47,470 nucleotides of DNA. Origin: JBAXQQ01 sp037131695 (GTDB taxonomy: Bacteria; Armatimonadota; Hebobacteria; CAIYQO01). This document shows positions 41,245 through 47,470 of this stretch, one piece after another (the stretch's first letter is position 1; each line of letters begins with the position of its first letter). Made by a program: the position numbers and the translations under genes. The notes beneath the pieces are model-generated. The model worked only from the letters and a program-made list of their open reading frames with translations. It was not told the DNA's origin and did not search any database. The stretch lies in contig CAZWZF010000035.1 in assembly GCA_964638715.1 (NCBI GenBank), positions 1-47,470 of the forward strand, written 5' to 3'.

Positions 41245-42972
41245 TCACTCTTCTATCGCTGCTTTTTGAGACATTATCGCTTTTATTATCGCCGCGTCGA
41301 ACTTTGGTTTGCGGTCGTAGGTGTATAGCCCATTCACTTCCTGCTCTACATCGGTTAGTTGGGTGTAGCACAGGCCGCACATGCGCGGGTGTTGCAGCAA
41401 TGCTTCTGTCAGGCCTTTAAAGCGCGCGAAGAAATCTTCCAGATTTTTGGGACGATCGCCGTAACCCCAGGCTTTATCATCCTGCTGGTTTGGGTTCCAC
41501 CATATTCCGCCGTATTCGCTGACGAAGTAGGGTTGTCCCTGGTAAGCCGCGTCGCGGCCAGGGTTGTTGATGAATGGTTTGCCGCCATTGGCAAATGCCG
41601 CGTGGCGTTCTGTGAAAGATTCCGGATTTTGGTCGTAATCGTGGCTGTCATAAACATCAGTGTCGCCGTCATGCAGATATCCGCTGGTGTCCAGCACCGG
41701 TCGGGTGTTGTCCATCTGTTTGGTGATATGATAAACCTGATTCACTACCCCAGTGCGTCCATCGCTGCCGCGTTCGTTGAACGGGCACCAGCCTACTATC
41801 GCAGGATGGTTATAGTCGCGCGCTACAATGGTGCGCCATTCGGTGAGAAATCGATCCAGCGTTTCCGGACGGAATAAATCAAGCCCCCAATCTGCCATTT
41901 CACCCCATACCAGGTAACCCAATTTGTCTGCCCAATACAGGAATCTCTCCTCGAATACCTTCTGGTGCAAGCGCGCGCCATTGAAACCCATTGCCTGCGA
42001 CCGTTCAATATCGCCGCGCAATTCCGCATCATTTGGCGCCGTGTATAAACCATCGGGGTAAAAACCCTGGTCGAGGATGAGACGCTGAAATACCGGTTTG
42101 CCATTGAGCAGAAGTGCCGGGCCATCCCATGCCAGCGAACGCAGGCCAATATAACTGGTAACAACATCAATTGTACCTTTAGCGTCTGACAGGGTGAATG
42201 TTAAGTCGTAAAGGGTTGGCGATTCCGGCGACCATGGCTGTACATCTGATATCGGCAGCGCCGCAAGGAAATGATGACCGCTGGCATTTGCCGTTACCTG
42301 ACCAACATTTTTGCCTTCTAAGACAGCCACTACCTGTAATTCTAAACCATCAGCAACGCCAACAATCGGTGCGTCAATATAAACGATTCCATTTTCAAGG
42401 TCCGGCGTCATCTTTGGACGTCCCAGGTAAACCTGCGGCACCGCCTCCAGCCAAACCGTCTGCCATATTCCGGTGGTGCGGGTGTAATGGCAACCATGAG
42501 ATCCGTATTGTCCGCTTTGCTTGCCGGTGGGCTGCAATGATGAGCGCGTGTCATCCTCTGCGCATACCGTAATCACATTCTCGCCAGCTTGCAAATACGC
42601 GGTGATATCCAGGCTGAATGAGCAATAACCGCCGCGATGAGTTCCGGCGCTATTGCCATTCACCCACACCTCGGTGTCGTAATCAACCGCACCGAAACGA
42701 ATCAGCACTCGCTGACCTGCCCATTCAGCGGGAATAGTCACCGTGCGCCGATACCATATAGCCGGCATAAAATCCTTATATTCTATGCCAGATAATGGAG
42801 TTTCCGGGCAAAACGGAACTATGATTTCTTTATCAAAATTGCCGGATGCCGTCATCTCGCGGTCGCGGCCAGTGCATCCGAAATCAAAAGCGAATTGCCA
42901 GGGACCATTAAGGTTAACCCATGCGTCGCGCACCCATTGCGGACGGGGATATTCAGCACGTGGAATAGACAT
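41245..42972 (-). CDS. Glycoside hydrolase family 2 enzyme
   Basis: A 575-aa beta-glycosidase of the GH2 type. The jelly-roll sugar-binding domain (about 10-175) has NLNGPWQFAFD, AIWYRRTVTIP, VWVNGNSAGTHRGGY and TTGIWQTVWLE. The immunoglobulin-like domain is about 180-275. The TIM barrel from about 285 contains the acid/base in WCPFNERG (E400) and nucleophile in YFVSEYGGIWW (E486). It would act as a beta-galactosidase, beta-glucuronidase or beta-mannosidase; the short 575-aa form lacks the extra C-terminal domains of LacZ. The ATG at 42972 has GAGGTG. No signal peptide. The AraC-type regulator at 43109 is divergent and its likely controller. Confidence 0.92.
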   Translation of the reverse strand: MSIPRAEYPRPQWVRDAWVNLNGPWQFAFDFGCTGRDREMTASGNFDKEIIVPFCPETPLSGIEYKDFMPAIWYRRTVTIPAEWAGQRVLIRFGAVDYDTEVWVNGNSAGTHRGGYCSFSLDITAYLQAGENVITVCAEDDTRSSLQPTGKQSGQYGSHGCHYTRTTGIWQTVWLEAVPQVYLGRPKMTPDLENGIVYIDAPIVGVADGLELQVVAVLEGKNVGQVTANASGHHFLAALPISDVQPWSPESPTLYDLTFTLSDAKGTIDVVTSYIGLRSLAWDGPALLLNGKPVFQRLILDQGFYPDGLYTAPNDAELRGDIERSQAMGFNGARLHQKVFEERFLYWADKLGYLVWGEMADWGLDLFRPETLDRFLTEWRTIVARDYNHPAIVGWCPFNERGSDGRTGVVNQVYHITKQMDNTRPVLDTSGYLHDGDTDVYDSHDYDQNPESFTERHAAFANGGKPFINNPGRDAAYQGQPYFVSEYGGIWWNPNQQDDKAWGYGDRPKNLEDFFARFKGLTEALLQHPRMCGLCYTQLTDVEQEVNGLYTYDRKPKFDAAIIKAIMSQKAAIEE

Positions 42973-42998
42973 TATTCACCTCATTTTTATTATTTTTA

Positions 42999-43027
42999 GA
43001 CAAGATTAACATGATTAACAAGATTAA
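42999..43027. repeat. Family C word repeat (single arm)
   Basis: GACAAGATTAACATGATT and AACAAGATT units in the divergent promoter gap of the GH2 and AraC genes. This copy has no inverted partner and is on the 5' side, unlike most others. Confidence 0.7.
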
Positions 43028-43108
43028 TTACATACCCGAAACTTTCAGACTGTTCCTGTTTCTGCTATACTATGCAACGAAGTATAACAACATATTACTG
43101 GATATTCC

Positions 43109-43969
43109 ATGCCTGAAATTATCAATAACATACCCGAAATTTACATTATGCCGCCAACTGCCCGGGAGTCTTTTCTGCCATTGGGTATACCGGCGGGAAA
43201 ATCGCTGCGCCAGCAGGGGATAACTATGGCTGGCATCAGCCACGTTATGCCGCCATATCACATCAGTCGTCCAAATCCCAATTTCCATCTGGTTTTATCC
43301 ACTATTCGCGGCAGTGCACAGCTGACATTGCCAGACCGGAATTTGATTTTAGGTGCAGGTGATTTATTGGTGGCTCCAGCACACCACGCGTATGCATACC
43401 AGGCAATTGACGACTGGCATTTCGTATGGTTTCACCTGGCAGATATAGCGCACTGGCGCTTGTTGCGTTATGTAGATTTATTCATACAGCCAAACCGGGA
43501 TTCCGCTAAAATGTTATGGTCTATGGAAGGATTTATCGAGGAAAATCTGCGTACCCAGCCAGACGGCAACGCCGCCACCCGCAGTTACGCAGATTTGATT
43601 CTATTCTACCTGGAACGCGAATTGGCAATCCAGGAAGACGCTGCCATCAATCGCCTGCACCTGTTATGGGCACAGGTAAACCGGCATTTGTCATATCACT
43701 GGACTGTCGAAGAATTATCTGTTCGGGTGCCATGTTCGCCACCACAATTATTTCGCGATACCGCAGAACACCATGCCGCCACTCCGATGGAAATGGTTAC
43801 CCGCTTGCGAATTGCCCGGGTGAAAGAACTGCTCCAAAACTCTGAATACACCCTGGAACATATCGCCAGCCTGGTAGGATACGCGACCCCATTTGCCTTG
43901 TCGCGAGTATTTAAACGTCATACCGGCATGTCTCCGCGGGAATTTAGGAAAGAAGGCGGCAATATATAG
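43109..43969 (+). CDS. AraC-family transcriptional regulator
   Basis: A 286-aa regulator. The N-terminal cupin-like sensor (about 45-110) contains FHLVLSTIRGSAQLTLPDR, GAGDLLVAPAHHAYAYQ and WHFVWFHLAD, the pattern of AraC sugar sensors. The C-terminal DNA-binding part (about 190-282) has WTVEELSVRVPCSPPQLFRD, TPMEMVTRLRIARVKELLQN, then TLEHIASLVGYATPFALSRV and TGMSPREFR. It is divergent from the GH2 gene (137-nt gap), its probable target. The ATG at 43109 has only a weak CTGGA site. It differs clearly from the other AraC protein at 32829, so the two are not a recent duplication. Confidence 0.93.
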   Translation: MPEIINNIPEIYIMPPTARESFLPLGIPAGKSLRQQGITMAGISHVMPPYHISRPNPNFHLVLSTIRGSAQLTLPDRNLILGAGDLLVAPAHHAYAYQAIDDWHFVWFHLADIAHWRLLRYVDLFIQPNRDSAKMLWSMEGFIEENLRTQPDGNAATRSYADLILFYLERELAIQEDAAINRLHLLWAQVNRHLSYHWTVEELSVRVPCSPPQLFRDTAEHHAATPMEMVTRLRIARVKELLQNSEYTLEHIASLVGYATPFALSRVFKRHTGMSPREFRKEGGNI

Positions 43970-44010
43970 AACTATTCAACATTTTCCTTGTCAAACCATT
44001 AACACAATCG

Positions 44011-44038
44011 TTACACATTTCAGATATTAAGGTATAAT
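44011..44038 (+). promoter_or_regulatory. Promoter giving a near-leaderless SGNH mRNA
   Basis: TTACAC (44011-44016), 16-nt spacer, TATAAT (44033-44038). Only 7 nt (TACCACC) separate the -10 box from the ATG at 44046, so transcription should start at or next to the start codon; no ribosome binding site is present. Confidence 0.6.
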
Positions 44039-44045
44039 TACCACC

Positions 44046-45380
44046 ATGAAAACAAGATTTTTATTGATGTTCGCTTTGTCAGTACTGGCATTTTCAGTAT
44101 TTTCAGCCGATACCATGCCAACTCCTTTGGTAAAGCCAAATGACAAAGTGCTGGTGCTCGGAGACAGTATTTCAACAGGAAAAGGTTACGGTTACACCGC
44201 TGTCACCCTTATTAACAAAGAAAATCCTGACATGAAACTGACCTGGATGGAACATGGACATCCTGGATGGACTGCCAAGCAAGCCATCACCTTGCTTGAC
44301 GACATCATCCAGAAAAAGCCAGATGTTGTGACTATCATGCTGGGAACTAATGACCTGGGTTCTGGCGGAGCGAGAGGTGTCATCGATATCAAAGACCGCC
44401 TTCGCGCATTAGCAGAACCGATGTTGAAGGCGGGAATCAAGGTTATATTATTAACCACGCCATACTCCAGCGATGCCACGCCATATTCTCACGAGTTGAA
44501 CATCTCTTCGCTGCCGCAGATGGGTGAGGAAATAATCGGACTGGGTAAAGAGTTAAACGTGCCGGTATTTGACATATATACCTTCATGAAACAGACCGAT
44601 GAGGCTGAACGCGCCAAAGACTCGAAGTTTATGATGTTTGGAAATTTGGGAGATTGCCACCCAAACAGTACCGGGCACCAGTTGATGGGACGGGCATTGG
44701 CAGATTTTTTGATGGGAAAAAGCACTGTTAAACATGTGCCATTTGTCTGGAAATACAGCGGAAAACCTAAGGCTATCGCCAAATACGCGGAAAAACCCGT
44801 CGATGCATCTGCCGTTCGCGGCGTAAAACCGATGGTGCTGAATAATATCAACCAGGTAGTAGAACCGACACACTGGAAAGGCACAACCGACCTGTCGGCA
44901 AATGCGTATGCCGCCTGGGACAAAACTAATCTATACCTGACCGTGGATGTGACTGATGACGTGATAATGGCAAGTGAAAAACAGCCAGCCTGGGGATTCG
45001 ACGGCATCGAATTTTTCTTTGATTCCCGGCCAGAAAAAAAACGAACTGTAGAATATGCTCCCGGTTATTTCCAGATGCTGGTCGCGGTACCGCTAACCGA
45101 TGGTCCTGCCCCAGTATCATGTGGAACTATTATGGATACATTTGATGCTGCTTCTGTTACCGCAACCTGTACCCGCAGCGAAGGAAAATACCGCATGCAA
45201 GTCGCTATCCCCTGGGCACAGTTAAAATTTACTCCCAGGAATGGCGCAAACATCGGCTTCGACTTTGCTGTCAATGACAGAGACCAGGCAGACAAAGGAC
45301 GCTACAAATCACTCTGGCGCGGCAATGGCGATGATTATGTGAATGCCGGCAGTACCGGAAAATTAAAATTGGAACGGTGA
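44046..45380 (+). CDS. Secreted SGNH/GDSL esterase with CBM9-like domain
   Basis: A 444-aa exported protein. Signal peptide MKTRFLLMFALSVLAFSVFS-A. The SGNH hydrolase domain (about 30-225) has VLGDSISTG (nucleophile S41), GHPGWTA (block II Gly), MLGTNDLG (N102) and GDCHPNSTGH (D203, H205), so the catalytic set is complete. Residues about 265-440 form a CBM9/DOMON-like beta-sandwich (NAYAAWDKTNLYLTVDVTDD, GFDGIEFFFDSRP, YRMQVAIPWAQL, IGFDFAVND), a sugar-binding module. Likely role: removal of acetyl groups from an extracellular polysaccharide. The gene follows the AraC gene and has its own near-leaderless promoter. A second SGNH gene follows. Confidence 0.9.
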   Translation: MKTRFLLMFALSVLAFSVFSADTMPTPLVKPNDKVLVLGDSISTGKGYGYTAVTLINKENPDMKLTWMEHGHPGWTAKQAITLLDDIIQKKPDVVTIMLGTNDLGSGGARGVIDIKDRLRALAEPMLKAGIKVILLTTPYSSDATPYSHELNISSLPQMGEEIIGLGKELNVPVFDIYTFMKQTDEAERAKDSKFMMFGNLGDCHPNSTGHQLMGRALADFLMGKSTVKHVPFVWKYSGKPKAIAKYAEKPVDASAVRGVKPMVLNNINQVVEPTHWKGTTDLSANAYAAWDKTNLYLTVDVTDDVIMASEKQPAWGFDGIEFFFDSRPEKKRTVEYAPGYFQMLVAVPLTDGPAPVSCGTIMDTFDAASVTATCTRSEGKYRMQVAIPWAQLKFTPRNGANIGFDFAVNDRDQADKGRYKSLWRGNGDDYVNAGSTGKLKLER

Positions 45381-45382
45381 TT

Positions 45383-45441
45383 TTTTTAGACAGGATTAAC
45401 AAGATTAACAGGATTAATTTTATCCTGCCTATCCATGTTAA
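45383..45441. repeat. Family A/C composite repeat
   Basis: GACAGGATTAACAAGATT words (from 45389) followed by ATCCTGCCTATCCATGTTAA (45422-45441). It starts 3-8 nt after the stop of the SGNH gene. Same composite arrangement as 16471-16524. Confidence 0.8.
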
Positions 45442-45485
45442 TTATTGTTTTGCCAGGTTATAGCAAAACCTTGTGATAAAATGAT

Positions 45486-45527
45486 GGTACAGACACCTTC
45501 CTGGCTTCGCCACTCGGTGTCAGTCCC
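45486..45527. repeat. Family F hairpin, copy 2
   Basis: GACACC...TGGC-TTCG-CCA...GGTGTC as at 21745-21786, with the outermost GGGAC changed to GGTAC. It lies in the leader region of the tandem SGNH gene. Confidence 0.85.
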
Positions 45528-45562
45528 TGATTTATAAATAATTTAAAAAAGGAATAAATACC

Positions 45563-47374
45563 ATGTGTATCAATCATCTCATGCTGACCGGTTTTTGCGG
45601 ATTGGCTATCGGAATTATGACGGTTTCTGCCGTTGCTGCTGAACCTGCCGAAACGGTGAAAAAGCCGGTGCGGGTTGCCTGTGTCGGCGATAGCCTGACA
45701 TCCGGCTATAAAATGGTGAAGCCGGAAATTAATGCCTATCCCGCGCAGTTGGGAAAACTGTTGGGTGACGGTTACGAAGTCAAAGGTTTTGCGGAACCGG
45801 GACGCACCGCACTGCAGAAAGCGGAACGGCCTCTGTGGAAAGAGAAAGTATTCGCTGACGCACAAGCATGGAACCCCGACATGGTTGTCATTTGTCTTGG
45901 CACCAACGATTCCTGGCCGGCAATATGGGCAAAACTCAGTGGAGAATTTGACGGCGACCTGCGGGCAATGATAGATACCTTCGCCAAACTGCCTTCTCAC
46001 CCAAAAATCTGGCTATGCGTCCCCACCCCACTATATCTTGATACTATCCCGGTACAGCAAAAGATTATGATAGATGAAGTGAACCCGACCATCAGGAAAG
46101 TTGCCAAAGAAACCGGCTGTAAATTAATCGACTTTTACACCCCGCTGCTTGGCAAGGCCGATCTTTTTCAGGCTGACAAGGTACATCCACTGCCAACCGC
46201 AGGCGCGGTAATGGCACAGATTGTCGCCGATTCTATTGTTTGGCTGCCATTAAAGGAATCAGACGTTGTTGTCTGCCTGGGAGATTCTATCACCGATGGC
46301 AATACTTATCCGCAAATTATCATGCAGTCTATGAAAGAAGCCGGAAAACCGGCGACGCCATTCGTTTGCTCCGGCATTGGCGGCAACACCATACCGCAAA
46401 TGGCAGCACGATTTAACCGTGATGTAGCAGTGTTGAAACCTACGGTTATTACCGTCAACGCAGGCACTAACGATTCCCTTCACTTTGAATCACCAGAAAT
46501 TTTCGAGAAGGCACTTCGCGATATAGTCGCCAAGACAAAAGCTATCAACGCGAACATGGTTTTCATTACACCATGCCCGATTAACCCTAACCCGAATGCC
46601 GATGAGAAAATCGCTCAGCAAAATCGCGATAAAGCCACCGCCGGAGAAGCCCTGGGTGCAAAATATGCAGAAATTATGCGCAAAATAGCTGCCGAAGAAG
46701 GCTACCCGGTAGCGGAAACCTACGCGTTGTTAAACAAAGAACGCGCGGCAGGGAAAGAGATAATGACAGGCGACGGAATACACCCCAATTATTACGGGCA
46801 GTTATTATTCGCCCGCTCAATTATGGATGTTATCAAATTAAGTGATGTGCCAACCATCAAAGAGTTTAAACCCAAAATGTACCCCGGAGTTATTAAAGAA
46901 TGGAAAATGCGAACGGCTCCTGTCGAAAATAAAAAACAGCAAATATTGGATGAGGAAAGCGTAAAAGCATTAAAACCAGATGATACCTGGAAAACATACA
47001 CATTGCCGGACGCAGCACCAGAAAAAGTCGTATCACCGGAAGATTGGCTGGAACAAACACGACGCAGCGGTTTCGGAATGCAGCTTCAAAAATTGGTAGG
47101 CGCGGGTAAAATTCAAGCTTATGCAACAATAGATTGCCCGACCGAAAAACAGGTGTATGTAAACACCGGCATCAGCGTTGAATCCGTATGGCTGAACGGC
47201 AAAAAAATCTATACCCCATCTCCAGACTGGTCAGGATTCCACGCCGGCAAAGAACGCATCCCGGTACAGTTGAATAAAGGTGCCAATATCCTGGCAATAG
47301 AGATAAACGGCAGCCAATTCTTCCTGAGCGTCACAGACGAATTGATTTGGGAGAAAAGGTTAATTACGAATTAG
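45563..47374 (+). CDS. Secreted tandem SGNH/GDSL esterase
   Basis: A 603-aa exported protein with a signal peptide (CGLAIGIMTVSAVAA-EP). Two complete SGNH domains are present. Domain 1 (about 35-225): VACVGDSLTSG (S44), LGTNDSWP (N115), ADKVHP (D205, H208). Domain 2 (about 232-425): VVCLGDSITDG (S242), GIGGNT, NAGTNDS (N303), GDGIHPNYYG (D404, H407). The C-terminal region (about 470-603) is beta-rich (VYVNTGISVESVWLNGKKIY, LNKGANILAIEINGSQFFL), resembling a sugar-binding jelly roll. Tandem SGNH proteins probably remove two kinds of acyl group or act on clustered acetyls. A weak AAGGA precedes the ATG. Its stop lies in an AATTACGAATTA word repeat. Confidence 0.9.
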   Translation: MCINHLMLTGFCGLAIGIMTVSAVAAEPAETVKKPVRVACVGDSLTSGYKMVKPEINAYPAQLGKLLGDGYEVKGFAEPGRTALQKAERPLWKEKVFADAQAWNPDMVVICLGTNDSWPAIWAKLSGEFDGDLRAMIDTFAKLPSHPKIWLCVPTPLYLDTIPVQQKIMIDEVNPTIRKVAKETGCKLIDFYTPLLGKADLFQADKVHPLPTAGAVMAQIVADSIVWLPLKESDVVVCLGDSITDGNTYPQIIMQSMKEAGKPATPFVCSGIGGNTIPQMAARFNRDVAVLKPTVITVNAGTNDSLHFESPEIFEKALRDIVAKTKAINANMVFITPCPINPNPNADEKIAQQNRDKATAGEALGAKYAEIMRKIAAEEGYPVAETYALLNKERAAGKEIMTGDGIHPNYYGQLLFARSIMDVIKLSDVPTIKEFKPKMYPGVIKEWKMRTAPVENKKQQILDEESVKALKPDDTWKTYTLPDAAPEKVVSPEDWLEQTRRSGFGMQLQKLVGAGKIQAYATIDCPTEKQVYVNTGISVESVWLNGKKIYTPSPDWSGFHAGKERIPVQLNKGANILAIEINGSQFFLSVTDELIWEKRLITN

Positions 47375-47396
47375 AAATTACGAATTACGAATTATT
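47361..47396. repeat. AATTACGAATTA tandem word repeat
   Basis: About three units (AATTACGAATTAG, AAATTACGAATTACGAATTA) overlap the stop codon of the tandem SGNH gene, so its last residues (LITN) are repeat-encoded. Confidence 0.65.
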
Positions 47397-47416
47397 GTAT
47401 GTTGGATTAAAACTTC

Positions 47417-47470
47417 CGGGTACAGCACGGATAAAGGTTAGCTTTTGTGACCTTCTATGAAACTGAAGTA
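47417..47470. repeat. Right copy of 54-nt perfect terminal inverted repeat
   Basis: Exact reverse complement of 2-55, reaching the last base of the window. It starts 42 nt after the stop of the tandem SGNH gene. No transposase, recombinase or telomere-type gene lies beside either arm. Confidence 0.95.

Noticed and set aside
1..47470. Prophage or plasmid interpretation of the inverted-repeat-bounded window
   Set aside because: No capsid, terminase, replication, integrase or partition gene is seen; content is chromosomal-type metabolism and glycan degradation.

Overview
This 47.5 kb window looks like chromosomal (probably metagenome-assembled) DNA from an uncultivated, glycan-degrading bacterium. 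The pseudopilin at about 30.9 kb reads GFTLIELLVVIAIIAIL, then FPVFARAREKAR, then an H-X9-DG motif. In my knowledge that combination is typical of Armatimonadota and also occurs in neighbouring deep lineages. Many lineage-typical accessory proteins (URO-D paralogues, beta-helix proteins, DUF5060/DUF4038 hydrolases, ADP-ribosylglycohydrolases, SGNH esterases) also fit PVC bacteria such as Lentisphaerae. I favour Armatimonadota but cannot prove it. Shine-Dalgarno sites and E. coli-like -35/-10 promoters are easy to see. No tRNA, rRNA, CRISPR array, phage module or transposase gene was found.

Layout. 0.0-2.2 kb: an AT-rich end with an unknown small protein and a Sel1-repeat protein. 2.2-6.3 kb (minus strand): a secreted PA14/beta-propeller protein, a DUF4230 membrane protein, and an aroE-aroK shikimate operon with promoter and terminator. 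6.4-10.0 kb (plus): a clan GH-A glycosidase, a LacI regulator and a HEPN/MNT nucleotidyltransferase pair. 10.0-23.1 kb (minus): alginate-lyase-like protein, GH78-like rhamnosidase, ABC exporter, beta-helix protein, URO-D family protein, GH63/GH37-like glucosidase and FAD oxidoreductase. 23.4-30.7 kb: a second beta-helix protein, a small membrane protein (minus), then a sialidase-like protein and two DUF5060-type glycosidases. 30.9-36.0 kb: pseudopilin fusion, small secreted ORF, AraC regulator, divergent tandem ADP-ribosylglycohydrolase. 36.3-39.8 kb: anchored GH18-fold protein, the 3' remnant of a sialate O-acetylesterase gene, and a translationally coupled pair encoding a PD-(D/E)XK-like nuclease and a DHH-type phosphoesterase. 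40.0-47.4 kb: tandem GNAT acetyltransferase, GH2 glycosidase with divergent AraC regulator, and two secreted SGNH/GDSL esterases.

Working together. The glycosidases, lyase and beta-helix proteins suggest breakdown of an acidic or rhamnose-rich, O-acetylated polysaccharide, controlled by the LacI and AraC regulators. Almost none of the glycosidases has a signal peptide, while the esterases do. This suggests extracellular deacetylation and cytoplasmic (or otherwise non-Sec) depolymerisation.

The most unusual layer is between the genes. At least ten unrelated families of short inverted or tandem repeats, several built from 9-nt words, lie mostly within a few tens of bases of stop codons, often one family per gap and sometimes nested. 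The two window ends carry a perfect 54-nt inverted repeat. The best candidate for a new functional system is the nuclease-DHH gene pair at 38.0-39.8 kb.
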